A stretch of DNA of 64,000 nucleotides from Jaltomata sinuosa (Eukaryota; Streptophyta; Magnoliopsida; Solanales; Solanaceae). The notes under the pieces are model-generated. The model made no database searches and was not told the DNA's origin. It was given only the letters and a program-made list of their open reading frames with translations. The position numbers and the translations under genes were made by a program. The stretch lies in NCBI GenBank assembly GCA_003996215.1, contig QJPP01003499.1:103353-167352 (forward strand), written 5' to 3'. This document shows, piece by piece, positions 33,201 through 45,480 of the stretch (positions are counted from its first letter, which is position 1; every line of letters begins with the position of its first letter).

Positions 33201-34792
33201 AATTCCAGCATTTCTTTTAAAAAACAGATTAATTACCATGTTACAAGATTTAAAATCAGTTTCCACTTTTTTTAAAAATGAATCAGTTACCATATAATAG
33301 GGCTGGAAAATAGTTGTCAAAAAGGGGGTAATTAGTAGCCGTGCTTATAGGGTTCAAATATGTTTTGCATACAATGTAATTAGAAGTTAGGCCTATAGGC
33401 TAAATCTATTTTAGCATTTAAATTATTTGGCTATCAATTTCAGCATGTTACAACAGTTTTTGCGTATAAATTAGAAATCTTGCTCGTAGAATTTAACATG
33501 TTAAATTAGAAATCTTGCTTATAAATTTACTCTAGCTTCAGCATATAACTTAATTGTCTATAGCTTTAAAACAATTTCAGCATGTTAAATAATCAATTAT
33601 CCTGTTTGTAAGGATTATTTTTAGCATGTTAAATAATTAGAAATTCTGCTCATAGGTCTTAAATAATTAATTTTCTGCATATCTATATTATTAGAAATTA
33701 TGTTCATAGGTTTAATAAAAGTGCCTAATGTTCGAAGCGTGTTTAATCACTTATTTCTCATTTAATTACTTAAGAGGCTTATCTGAGACCTTTATGTGCT
33801 ACATGTTTCCAAGTATTTTTTCTTTTATATGGCGCCTAAGACCGTGTCTAATTAATAAACCTCGGATTTTTGTTTTCGTGTAGCCCCATATCCAAAATAG
33901 TAGTCCAATTCATCTTGGACATTAAATCGGGACGGGTAGGCATAATAAGGTACGTTAGATTTTTTATTTCTTTAGTACGCGCTTTAGGTTAAGAACAATT
34001 TTAATAACCAACTTAGGTGGGTAGTCGAAGATGATAGTCTGTGCTCGTTGATTAATACGAGCAATCCTTAATTGAATTATGAAGTATTAATTTATGTTGC
34101 ATGAGGTGATCCTTTAGGATAAAAACCCCCTCCTCCCCCAACTTATTTTTGTCCTACGCAGAGAGTGATCTACATGATACACTTATGCTCTGTAGTCATT
34201 GCACTTTGACTAAGAGGCCTTTTAAGGACCTCGCACGAGGTTGAGCAATTACTCTAGAACGTACAAGCTTTATAGTCTTAATTAATTATTGCATTATCTT
34301 ATGCTCGGGGTAGTAAATAAATCACTTAGTAATTATGTTATTTTCTCTACATTGTTGTGTTAATTCTGTCTTCTCGCTTATCTTTCTTTTATTATAATGT
34401 ATATGCATAATCTTCCCACTTAGATCTATTAGTAACCAAGTTGGCTTAATTACTTGTCTTAAAATAAGGTTTTATTTGCTTAATCACCTATTCCTTTAGT
34501 TTAATAATTCATCGACCTTTATTTATCACGAACCTCCCACATAAATAATAAATCTGGCAGGGACCCACATTTGTGGACCTCAAAAGGTGCCTAACACCTT
34601 CCTTTCGAGGTAATTTGAACCCTTACCCAATTTCTGGTGATGTAGACCCTAAAAATAATTTAATCATAGTTAGTGTAGTATGGTGCCCTAACATACCTTA
34701 ATTCGTTAGGTGGCGACTCTTCACGCTCTTTAAATCCTAAACAGAGTTGTCACATCGAATCCCATTTTTTGCGAGAAAAATGGGGCGCGACA
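30255..34792 (+). repeat. 5' LTR of the Ogre/Tat element (4538 bp)
   Basis: Starts TGTTGACACCCAATTTTGAT and ends GGGGCGCGACA, followed at once by the PBS. Length and ends fit the Ogre/Tat lineage. It contains a C-rich stretch (30880-31330) that could look coding but has no sustained frame. A ~57-bp tandem repeat with TTTTAAAATCAGTTT lies at 33060-33290, and the variants TTAGAAAT(C/T) recur at 33330-33720. GGCGACTCTTCACGCTC near 34712 is a shared LTR phrase. Confidence 0.85.
33060..33290 (+). repeat. ~57-bp tandem repeat inside the Ogre LTR
   Basis: Four imperfect units, each with ATGTT(A/T)(C/T)A or a variant, followed by TTTAAAATCAGTTTC and an A-rich end. It probably expanded inside the LTR. 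I see no coding or regulatory motif in it. Confidence 0.7.
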
Positions 34793-34795
34793 GAA

Positions 34796-34813
34796 TGACG
34801 ACTCTGCTGGGGA
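34796..34813 (+). other. Primer binding site, Ogre type
   Basis: TGACGACTCTGCTGGGGA begins three bases after the LTR end. From memory, Ogre/Tat elements prime from tRNA-Arg with a near-identical site (TGGCGACTC...). The third base, normally G to pair with the CCA tail, is A here. Confidence 0.75.
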
Positions 34814-35815
34814 TACTTAGGTACTAACCATTACACATTTCTGTGTTTATGTGAAATTTTTGTGATTATTTTCTTATCATAATTAACTGTTTTTCCTTGT
34901 CTTTGTTTTTTTCTACTTTTTTTTTCATGTTTAGCATGCTTCTTATTTTGATCGTGTTTTTCTCTGTCTAAATGTTTGTTTTCTTAAATAGTTATTTCCA
35001 CGCTAAAAGTCCTTTCTTTTATTTATTTTCTTAAATAATTATGTCTTTTTTTTGGTGCGTGTAATCCTTTCTCTTTTATTTTTATAAAAAAATAATAATT
35101 TATTTGCATGTTAACCACCCATCATGTCTATATATTTGATTAATTAATCTAACCCCTTTCATGTCCCCTCCCTTAGCTTTCTTAATTATTTTTTTTCTTC
35201 GTTATTTGCCTCTTTATTTGTTATTGGACTACCAGTGTGTTTATTCATTTTTTTTACTGCTTTGTATTTTGTTACTGCTTTGTATTTTGTTACTGCTTTG
35301 ATATAAACTACGTATTTTGTTATCGCTTTTTTTATTTGCTATGTGTTATCACTTTATTCATAAACTGTCATGTCACTCATATCTTCCTCCATTTGGAACC
35401 TCTTTTATTTTTTTTGGAACAGTTGCGTGGTTGCACGGACATTCATTTATAAAATACCCTTAAGGGAAATGTCTTATGGATCGGTCGATCAGTGGTGCAT
35501 TGACAACCATGATCTTTCCCACTCTCAAGTTGTCCGCTTGAGGGAACCGTGTTGTGCAACCACTCTTGTTCTTAGATCGTGACCGTAAGTCTCTTTACTA
35601 AGGGATTTACATCTTATTAAACCTAGGATATCTTGATACCCATGGTGTGTCAATATTAATAGCAAAGCCTTGCCAATGAGTCTTAAAGGATTTAAGATCC
35701 CGAAAAGGACGCATTCATGATTTAAATGCATTGGAGAGTTAAATATACGTAAAGTACTATCATTTTGCTCCTTGGGGGGTAAGGTAGGGTAGGCTAACTT
35801 TTTATTTTATGCAGA
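34814..35815. other. Ogre leader region, T-rich
   Basis: A T-rich untranslated stretch with a short repeat of TTTGTATTTTGTTACTGC at 35261-35300. A frame reading GSVDQWCIDNHDLSHSQVVR at 35476-35540 may be a remnant of the leader or of the extra ORF; it is not enough for a gene call. Confidence 0.5.
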
Positions 35816-35819
35816 TTAG

Positions 35820-36720
35820 ATGACTCCCCCAACATCATATCTAAATTTCAGTATGGTTTGGTGCATGCCAACACAGATGAATACATGGTGGAAAAATCTG
35901 GGCCAACAGGGTCAATTTGAAGTGAGCAAGGTATTGGGGAGCTTACCATCTCTCATGGAAATTACTCCGTGTAGGGAAATCATCGAGGCTGCTACTTAAT
36001 TTTGGGATGAAAGAAAGGTTGTATTCAAGTTCGGGGAGATTGAAATGACACCATTGCTTGAAGAAATTGGGGGTTATGTCGAGGATATTTTTCTACTCAT
36101 GAGAAACAAAAAATGGAAAAATACTGAGGTGATCATTCCAAAAAGTGTCACTTTAGAAGAAGTTCGAGATAAGCTGGGAATCCAAGGTAGCGTGATGGTG
36201 TCCTATGTCATGAAATCAAGGATCCCTGGTACATATTTATTCGACAAATTCGGTAATGAGAGTGCTCGAATGATCTATGAAATGGAAAGTCCTGAACCTG
36301 GCTCGTGGGAGAAGAAAAGATTTTTTGCATTCATTGTTTACTTTTTGGGATTGGTGATATTTTCATGAGGGGCCAAAGAGGACATTCATACCCGTCTAAT
36401 TATAGTTGTGGATGCTTTATGTAATGGGATTGACGGAAGGCCTTGCACAATTGTTCCCATAATCGTAGCTGACATCTACCGAGCCCTGGGCTGCTGTAAA
36501 AATGGGGCTAAATATTTGAAGGCTGCAATTTGTTGTTGCAATTGTGGTTGATCGAGCATCTGCAAAAGGTTCATGGCCTGCAGGAATTACGCAAACCTAA
36601 TGGGGCAGACAACATTGCCGCACACCAATTTAGGGTCACCATGGGAGTTAAAAGGATCAAAAGGTCAACGGAGGTAGAGAAATGAGGACAAATATTGAGT
36701 GCCTTGATTGAAGACTCAGT
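35820..36720 (+). pseudogene. Ogre/Tat extra 5' ORF remnant (plant-mobile-domain-like)
   Basis: Ogre-type elements carry an additional ORF between the PBS and gag. Here one frame gives EIIEAAT, a TAA at about 35997, FWDERKVVFKFGEIEMTPLL and EEIGGYVEDI. This resembles the aminotransferase-like plant mobile domain found in this ORF (FW...F.F...ELTP.LEEI.G). It continues past a TGA at 36366 into TRLIIVVDALCNGIDGRPCT and ADIYRALGCC before more stops. The role of the domain is not established. The start used is the ATG at about 35820, chosen for lack of a better one. Confidence 0.6.
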
Positions 36721-37029
36721 ACAATAGATGTTTGATTGGTTCCCTAGCACAAATTTTGTGATCTACGCCAAGCATCAAGTCTATTTGATTTTGAGGGGCC
36801 TCCACGGATTTCAACCATATGCTCCCGCAAGGGTAATGAGGCAAGCAGGGAGAAAGCAAATAATACCAATGGTAGCTAACATGGATGACCATCGAGCAGA
36901 TTATGTGAATGAAAAAATTCCCCGTGCCACCGACATTGCAAGACATTGAACAAGAAGACTTTCCTGGAGGATAATAGTATAGCACCAGATAGGTACTGTG
37001 CAGGCTAGGCAACAAGTTACATTGAATAG

Positions 37030-37299
37030 TTGCGTAAGGATTTAGAGGGCACTGCGGTCTCAAGTGTCAAGAGAGGCAGACATGTGAGTGACAAAGAGGC
37101 TGAAGCACAGGCACTGTACAACAAGTTCAAAAGGAGGGCGTTGGACTCTGAGGCTAGACATCGACAACTTCATGATGATAATGCCAAAGAGATAACAAAA
37201 TTGGGTATGGATCGAGACTCATGGAGAAAATGTGCTTTGGGGTTAGAAAAGAAAGTGCGAGAACTTCAAGAGAAATTCAATAGGCAAGGCGAAGAGTGA
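37030..37299 (+). pseudogene. Coiled-coil C-terminal part of the Ogre extra ORF
   Basis: About 90 codons, strongly charged, with heptad-like spacing through RRALDSEARHRQLHDDNAKE, ITKLG, then LEKKVRELQEKFNRQ. It is probably the same protein as the upstream fragment, separated by decayed sequence. Coiled coils at this position are usual for the Ogre ORF1 product as I remember it. Confidence 0.5.
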
Positions 37300-37783
37300 C
37301 TCAACAAAGGAGATCTAGAGAGACATCTAGCACTATCCTATCTTCTGACCAACCACGACCATTTTGACAAGGCTTTGAAGGCCCCTAAAGATGTAGCTGA
37401 TGAGGAGGATGTCTTTTGAATTTAGTTTTATTTCATTGTATGTCAAATTTTGAGACAGTCTTTTTATTTAATGCAAATTTTATCTTTTGGGGGTTTATTC
37501 TGGAGCAAATGACACTACATTATGACATATTTATCTCTCAAAACGATAGGCGTACCTCTGGCACAAAAGAGGTTCTCAGGATAGGAACGTCATTAAAGTG
37601 TTTACTTCTTTTAGCTTATACTTTACTTGTCCGCTATCGTATTTGCTTATCACTGACTTTTTTCCTTTTTTGTTTGTGTTTTTTTCTCTTTACTCCCTTT
37701 CCCAAAGGTTGATTCGTGCCTTTTGTTTATCACACTCGAGCTAGCAAAGCTTCTTTTTTCAGTTATCATTATCAAGGTGAGAA

Positions 37784-39419
37784 ATGGGTGATAACAACGA
37801 CACCAATGACAAGATTGATATGATTGCTCAGAAAAAAGTTTTGGAGAGTGTAGAGGGAGGGTATCCACATGAACATAATGAGGTGATATTAAGGTTGAAA
37901 CAGAAAATTTAGGAGATACAAGGAGAATTATCTCATGTTCGTAGTTTGGCCAATCTAGCAACTATCCTGAATACTCCTATAGAGACACCAATCGAGGGCA
38001 ACATCGCTACCAAACCACAAGTCACTTTCACAAGCCTTCCTTTACCATCACATTCTCAAAGTCATACTTATCCATTGCAATATTCACATAATACATCCAA
38101 TTGCACACACCTAGCTCCACTAAATTCCAAAACCACCTTACCTACCCATGATATATTACCAATATCTACTACAAATATGACTTATGCCTATGCTCTAGAA
38201 AATTGTAATTCAATCTATCTATGTCGAGAAGGACCCTTTCACCCGTCGTCACTATGAGCCAGAGCCCTCTCAAAAGGACATATTAATAGGAACTATGGTC
38301 GAGCAATTGGAAAAGTTGGATAGTCGATTGCAGCATGTGGAAGGTAATAAAAGGGTAAAAGGGCTAAATTTTGAAGACTTGTGCATACATCCTGATGTTG
38401 AATTGCCTGAAGGGTACAAATCTCATAAATTTGAAATGTTTGACGGAACTGGAGACCCAAAGGAACATCTAAGAGTATATTTTGATAAACTAGTTGGCGT
38501 TGGAAAAAATGAACAGATTCGCGTGAAATTATTCATGAGGAGTCTTATCGGAGATGCTCTGTCATGGTATATTGCACAAGATTTAAGAAAATGGTCAAAA
38601 TGGACTGACATGGCCTATGATTTTATGAAGAGATTTGAATTTAATATTAAGAAGGCGCCTGATTGGTTTTGCATTCAGATCTTGAAGAAAATACCCACAG
38701 AATCATTCTGAGAATATGGAATAAGATGGATATCTGAAGCCGCTAAAGCGCGCCCTCCTTTAGATGAAGAGCAAATGAAAGAAATCTTTATGCGTGCTCA
38801 AGAGCCACAATATTATGAAAAGATGATGCTCATACAAGACCGTAAGCTTTTTGACATCATCAAGCTGGGAGAAAGAATTGAGGAAGGCATAAAGAATGGC
38901 ATGAAAACAAATTTGGAGGCGTTACAAGCAACTAATAAGACTTCACACTCCCATGAGGTCATCAAAAATAAAAAAATGAAAGAGGTGAGTACTGTATCAA
39001 TTATTGAAGGGCCGAAAACTCCTTTAATTTGCCAAACATCATCACTTTCACCTCAATACCAAACACTCACATCTCAAAAGTTACTAGCTTATCAAAAGCC
39101 ACCAAGATCTCAACGAATTGATCGATCCTCAAAATTCAGAGCTAATTTGAAGAAAAATTCACCCAAACAATACACTCCTTTGTTCGAGCCCATAGCCCAA
39201 TTATATGAGAGATTAAAAGTTTCCGGCTATATTGCTCCCATCCCTGAGCTTGTGATGGATACACATGCAAAATGACTCGGCCACACTTTAGTTTGTGCTT
39301 ACCATTCAGGGATGAAAGGGCACACCACGGAAGAATGTCGAGCTTTGAAAGATCATATTCAAACGTTGATTGATACTAATGTGATACACTTGAAAGAGCC
39401 TAATTTCAATGACAATTGA
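37784..39419 (+). pseudogene. Ogre/Tat gag remnant
   Basis: Starts at ATG 37784 (MGDNNDTNDKI) with a heptad-rich N terminus. A TAG lies near 37909 and a frameshift near 38200. The capsid core is clear from 38295: PEGYKSHKFEMFDGTGDPKE, then LFMRSLIGDALSWYIAQD and KWTDMAYDFMKRFEF, the hallmark of Tat gag. Two TGA stops, at 38709 and 39273, replace expected Arg CGA codons. The C terminus has CAYHSGMKGHTTEEC, a C-H-H-C-like knuckle, and ends at about 39417, just before element E. No protease follows on either side of E. Confidence 0.85.
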
Positions 39420-39525
39420 TTATGTTATCTCCTTGATTGGCGCTCCCGAGCATTCGAAAAATGACTTTTGGCAATGATGATATGTACTTGGAGCAAGATA
39501 AAGTTTCTTTGTGCTTCTCTCTTAT

Positions 39526-41728
39526 TGTCATGACCCAGACCGACGTGAGTGGCACCCACACAACCCCCGAATGAGCGAACCAGTAGAGTTCAACCCTTAG
39601 CCTAGACTAACAGCCTAAAACCAGCAAGCAGGAATATAAACTACCAATTCAAATAAGCAAAAGGAGTTTCATTGAAATAAAACTGCGAAAATCCCCCTAG
39701 AATCTGAAAGTCATCGTACCAAACACTACAAATTCTAGAGTACGGGGATCCAACCCCAAAACCTAAACAATAAAGATATAGTCTAAGCCCGAAAAAATTG
39801 GGCTACAACTCAAAAGATAAACACTAAGGCAGCTTGGTCGAACAACTCACCCCTGATATCTGGAATAGTCAGCCCTACAGGTGAGGTCGTGCATCAACCG
39901 CCAAAAGATTTCCTGTACTCACAAAAAAACAAGCAAGTGCAGTATCAGTACACCACCACTGTGCACTGGTAGGATCATCAGCCAGTTCCACATAATAATA
40001 GTGTATAATCAGTACAATAAATCAAGTATAAGTACGGAAGACATGCAACAAGTCAACAGGCTCCCCTAGACTACAAGTCTCTACCTATCTTGTTCCCGAA
40101 TAAAATCCACCTTTTATAACTCTAACAACAATCACATAACCAATAAATGATCCTTTTTTGTCTAGCCTGAACCCACCCTGGGATCCTCTCTAAACAACAC
40201 CTAAGTGTTAAAGACAACCCGGCCTAATACAAGACCAACTCAATAGATATAACAGGATTCCCGGTCACTCAAGGACCACCAACAAATATCACATTTCAAT
40301 AAAATAGCCCGGTCCACTCATGGAACCAATAATAGTCAATGCAATACAACAATATCAATGCAATGATGTAGTAAAATAAACCCGTACCAGGTGTGGTACC
40401 CATGCCAACCGTTAGTATCCCGTACCAGGCGTGGTACCGAGCCAACCATTTGTTATACCCGTACCAGGTGTGGTACCCGAGCCAATCAAATGTCAAACAA
40501 TCCATAGTCAAATAATGAACAAACAACTTGTAAACCAACAAGCAACACACCATTCAATTCACAGATTGTAAAACAGGACCCGTAGACATTCTACATAATT
40601 CCTCTAAGCAATGCAATTCATACAAACACTTAGATAAGAGTACAAATATATACAACATTCACAGAAATCTTAAGCCATCACCTACCTCGAAATGATCCAA
40701 GCTCTACTCAACCCGAGCTTTCTCGTGTTCCGGATTCCTTTCTCGTTCTTGGTTTAAAACAATATACAAGTACTTGAATTAACAAACAAGGCCTGCGCAT
40801 TACCTGAATTACACCAATCCCAAACCCCAGGCGAACCATGATCATTCTACCCTTTTTCCTGGGCTTCCCGCCATTAATTTTCCTAGTTCTATCATTTTCA
40901 CAGATAAAAATAGGGAATTTAACAGCATACGATCATAATACCTTACTTTTAACAATACCCAAGAACTTTCATGCCTAAAATCCCCCTTCTTCCCCGGATT
41001 CTACCATCCCTAGGTTATTCGAACCTTTCCTCAAGTTCCCTCCTAGAAATTCTACCGCGTAGGAAAAGTAGTATGAAGTTTGGGGAGTAGAAACTTTACC
41101 TTAGGGAAGAAAAACAATGTAAAATGGAGGAAAATTGCCTAGAATCGCCTTGCCCTTCTCCCAAAATGAAATTGTGAAAACTGAACGTTTTGGGGAATGT
41201 TTCTTCTTTAATTCCAGTCGAGCCTGCTATAGCGGTCAACCCTCTACTATAGCGGTCCCATTATAGCGGAAGCATTCCGCTATAGTGGTCCCGACCGGCG
41301 TTGACCGCTTTGACTTCTGCTATAGCGGTCTTTTCCACCGCTATAGCGGAGGTCGCTACGGTGGAGACATTGCGCTCGTCATGTGCAGAATGTCTAGAAA
41401 TCTCTAAAATTTACCCATTTTACAACAAACTTGCTTCCCCCGATGATCCGAAACAACCCTTTCACGTCAATTGTTATTCCGGGAGTTCTACTTACCCGAA
41501 TTCAATTCCAAAAAGTCCCTCGGACTCCTTTATGTCTTGGCTAAGTGAAAAACTATCTCAAAACAAGACACCTAACCTAATCCTTCCTAGATTTCCCTAG
41601 ACTCCACCTCGCTCCAAAACCAGCCGAGGCTAGCCTAGCCCAGAATTTCAAACTCCCAAACCCGGAGTTTTCTAACTCTAAAACTTAACACGATTGGACT
41701 ACCCATAATGACGGACTCAGTCATTACA
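39526..41728 (-). repeat. 3' LTR of element E (2203 bp, left copy)
   Basis: In plus orientation it starts TGTCATGACCC and ends CAGTCATTACA. Contents, plus-strand coordinates: tandem hairpin array about 40378-40490, intron-like segment 40754-41100, palindrome cluster about 41222-41365 with an exact CCGCTATAGCGG at 41338-41349. Confidence 0.93.
40754..41100 (-). other. Intron-like segment in the E 3' LTR (347 bp) with altered acceptor
   Basis: On the minus strand it begins CCTAAG|GTAAAG and ends TTTTAA|ACCAAGAACG. The donor is kept, but the acceptor dinucleotide is AA where element C has AG. The 5' LTR (48088-48432, 345 bp) has the same AA, so the change predates insertion. The segment has stayed in the LTR, consistent with loss of splicing at this acceptor. 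Confidence 0.55.
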
Positions 41729-41829
41729 ACAGATAACAATTTACCCATCGTTCATCCCTGAATGATCAAACCTGAATTTATGGAAATAAAGGAAAGAAAG
41801 TGTAGTACATGAATCTTCAAACAAATGAG

Positions 41830-44800
41830 GGTACTTGTCCCGCATGTCCTTCTCGGTTTCCCATATCAATCACCTTTTTACTCAACCTCTGGACATCCTG
41901 AGCAAGAATCAAGACTGGTTCCTCTTTATAATGAAGATCCTTATCGAAAAGCACCTCATCCCACTTGATAATGTAGTCCCCATCTCTATGGTATCGCTTA
42001 AGCATGGATACATGGAATATCGGATGAACTCCCGACAAACTGGGCGGCAGTGCTAACTTGTAAGCCACTGGCCCCATAATTTCAAGAACCTCAAACAGAC
42101 CGATGAATCGAGGGCTAAGCTTGCCCTTCTTACCAAACTGCATAATTTCTTTCATTGGTGACACTTTCAACAATACCTGTTCACCAACCTGAAATTCTAT
42201 GTTCCAAACCTTGCAATCTGCATACTCCTTCTGCCTGCTTAGGGCAGCCAACAATTTGGCCTGAATGGCCCTTACCTTTTCTTGTGCTTCCTTTACCAAT
42301 TCCACGCCCAAAGGCTTTACATCGCCTTCCTCAAACCACCCAACCGGTGATCTACAGCTTCTCCCATACAACACCTCAAATGGTGCCATGTCAATACTGG
42401 AGTGGTAGCTATTGTTATACGAGAATTTACACAATGGTAGGAAGTGGTCCCAATGTCCCCCAAAGTCCATCACACATGATCTCAGTATGTCCTCCAATAC
42501 CTGGATCGTCCTCTTCGACTGACCATCAGTCTGAGGATGGAAGGCTGTGCTAAAAGTGAGTTGTGTACCCAACTCTTCATGTAGCTTGCCCCAAAATTTA
42601 GAGGTGAACTGCGTACTCCTATCTGAAATGATGGACAGTGGCACCCCATGCAATCTCACAATCTCCTTCACGTAGATCTTTTGCCAATTGCTGCGAATTG
42701 TAATCTACCCGGACCAGAATGAAGTGAGCGGACTTGGTCAGCCTATCAATAATGACCCAAATTGAGTCATACTTCCCCAATGTCCTGGGAAGGCCCACAA
42801 CAAAGTCCATGGCTATCCTTTCCAACTTCCACTCTGGAATTGGCATTCTCTGAAGTAGTCCTGCAGGTCTCTGATGTTCAGAATTTACCTGCTAGCAGTT
42901 CTGACATTTGGATACAAAGTCAACTATGTCCCTCTTTATCCCGGGCCACCAGTAATGCTGCCTCAAGTTCCGGTATATTTTAGTCACACCTGGATGAATT
43001 GAGTACGCGAACCATGAGCTTCTGCTAAGATTTTTCTGAATTATATCATCAACCCGAGGAACACAAATCCTTTATCTAAATTTAGCACTCCACCAGAGTC
43101 TAATGTGATGTACCTGGATTCCCTGGATATTACCTTACCTCGAAGCTTACTCAGTTTCGGATCCTGAAATTGCTTGGCCTTTATCTCCTCTATGAAGGTG
43201 GCTTTGACCTCAATGCTGGACAACAACCCACCCTATTATGAAACACCCAAGTGCATGAAATTGGACTCCAAAGCCCTAATTTCCCTTGCTAGTGGTCATT
43301 TGGACACCCCCAAACAAGCCAAACTACCCATGCTAACTATCTTCCGGCTCAATATGTCTGGCACCACATTAGCCTTACCCAGATGATATTGAATAGTCAC
43401 ATCGTAATCGTTCAATAACTCCATCCATCTTTTCTGCCTCAAATTGAAATCCTTCTGAGTGAGCACATGCTGCAGACTGCGATGATCGGCGAACACCTCA
43501 CACTTGACACCATAGAGATAGTGTCTCCAACTCTTGAGTGTAAAGGCCACTGCTGCCAACTCTAAGTCATGAGTCAGGTAGTTCTTCTCATGCACCTTCA
43601 ACTGCCTAGATGCATATGCTATCACATTCCTATCCTGCATCAACAAAGCACTCAAACTAGAATGTGAAGCATCACAGTAAACAATAAAGTCTTTACCTTA
43701 ATCGGCAAGGACAAAATAAGAGCCGTGGTCAGAAATATCTTGAGCTTTTGGAAGCTCTCCTTGCACTTGTCGAACCACACGAATGGTACATGTTTCTGTG
43801 TCAGCCTGGTCAGTTGAGTATCAATAGATGGAAAATCCTTAACAAACCTCCGGTAGTACCCTGCAAGCCCAACAAAACTCCTCACCTCTGTCACAGAGCT
43901 AGGCCGGGCCTAAATCTTGACTGCCTCAATCTTCTGTGGATCTACCATCACCTCCTGTTCTGACACTAAATGCCCCAAGAACGCAACTGAAGTCAACCAA
44001 AACTCACACTTAGTGAACTTTGCATAAAGATTCTGGCATCTCAAGATGTCCAACACAATACGAAGGTGACTAGCATGCTCCTCCCTACTTTTGGAGTAGA
44101 TCAAAATATCATCGATAAACACAATCATGAAGGAATCCAAATACGACTTAAATACCCTATTCATTAAACTCATGAATGTTGCTGGTGCATTGGTCAAACC
44201 AAACGACATTAGTAGGAACTCATAATGACCATACCAAGTTCGAAAAGTGGTCTTAGGAATGTCCTCAGGCCTAATCTTTAACTAATGGTACCCCGACCTC
44301 AAGTCGATTTTCAAAAACACTGATGCACCCTGGAGATGGTCAAACAAATCATCAATACGGGGTAGAGGGTACTTATTTCGGATGGTCACCTTGTTCAACT
44401 GCCTATAATCTATGCACATCCGCATACTATCATCCTTTTTCCTTACAAACAAAACTTGAGCACCCCAAGGAGACGCACTGGGATGAATAAATCCCTTATC
44501 TACGAGTTCCTGCAGCTGAGTCTTAAGTTCCCTTAACTCTGCCAGAGCCATACGATATGGAGGAATGTAAATGGGACAAGTGCCTGGCTCCAGATCAATA
44601 CAGAAGTCAATATCCCTGTTCGGAGGCATACGAGGAAAATCTGCTAGAAACACTTCTGGGAACTCAGAAACCAATGGAATTGACTCAACAGATAGGGACT
44701 CCACATTATCATCCCAGAGATGTGCCAAGAAGGCTAGACACCCTCACCCCGCTAGCTTCCTAGCCCGAACAAACAATATGATCTTAACTGGCTTAGCCCT

Positions 44801-45480
44801 GTACACACCTTCCTACTCTAGTCTATCCTTACCCAGAATCTGTAGAGCCACAGTCTTGGTGTTACAGTTCAACACAACATGATAACGGGACAAACAGGTC
44901 ATGCCCAAGATAATATCAAAATCAGCCATATCAAGGATTACCAAGTGTACCCAAGTATGCAACCCCACAAACACAATAGAACAGTCACGATAAATATCAG
45001 TCACAATCACAGACTCTCCAACTAGGGTAGAAACATGGATAGAGGAATCAAGGATATCACAAATCAATTCCAGACCCAACGCAAAACTCACAAATACATA
45101 AGAATATGTAGAACCTAGGTCAAATAATACCGAAGCCATTTTATTGCAGACAAGAATGGTACCTCTGATCATTGCATCTGAGGCTTCCACCTCGGTCCTC
45201 CCTGGAAAAGCATAGAAATGAGCCCGATCATCAATCCGGGAAACTTCCCAAGTTGGCTGCGCTGCACCCCTGCCCGCGCCGTCGTTCTCTCTATCGCCCG
45301 GGCCTCCCTGAAAGTTACCTCGCCCACCCTGTGGACGACCTCTACCATTACCACCTCTACCTGTCGGGACCACCGCTCTAGACTGCTGCTGGCCCTGATT
45401 ACCTGTCTGCCTGAGTGGGCACTCTCTATTAAAGTGGCCTAGGTCACCACAATGGAAGCAACCACAGTCAAGTGTAGGCC
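41830..45480 (-). pseudogene. Element E pol remnant
   Basis: Read from right to left. The zinc knuckle (45419-45474) keeps all four ligands. Protease has FDLGS where siblings have FDPGS (about 45113). RT keeps FIDD (44108-44119), but TAG at 44282-44284 replaces CAG after SGYH. RNase H lies at 43296-43700. The integrase core runs 42846-42300; its catalytic Glu is Lys (codon 42513-42515), the same change as in element B. The GPY/F-like region reads GLFEV. At about 41868 a 44-bp deletion relative to C removes the centre of the chromodomain-like tail, from VQWKH through ATW, and shifts the frame. Confidence 0.9.

Noticed and set aside
35237..35452. Cys/Phe/Tyr-rich ORF in the Ogre leader
   Set aside because: Produced by a T-rich repeat (TTTGTATTTTGTTACTGC); no coding signature.
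41301..41600. Plus-strand 99-codon frame in the E LTR
   Set aside because: Antisense to the LTR palindrome region; arises from the repeat and has no homologue.
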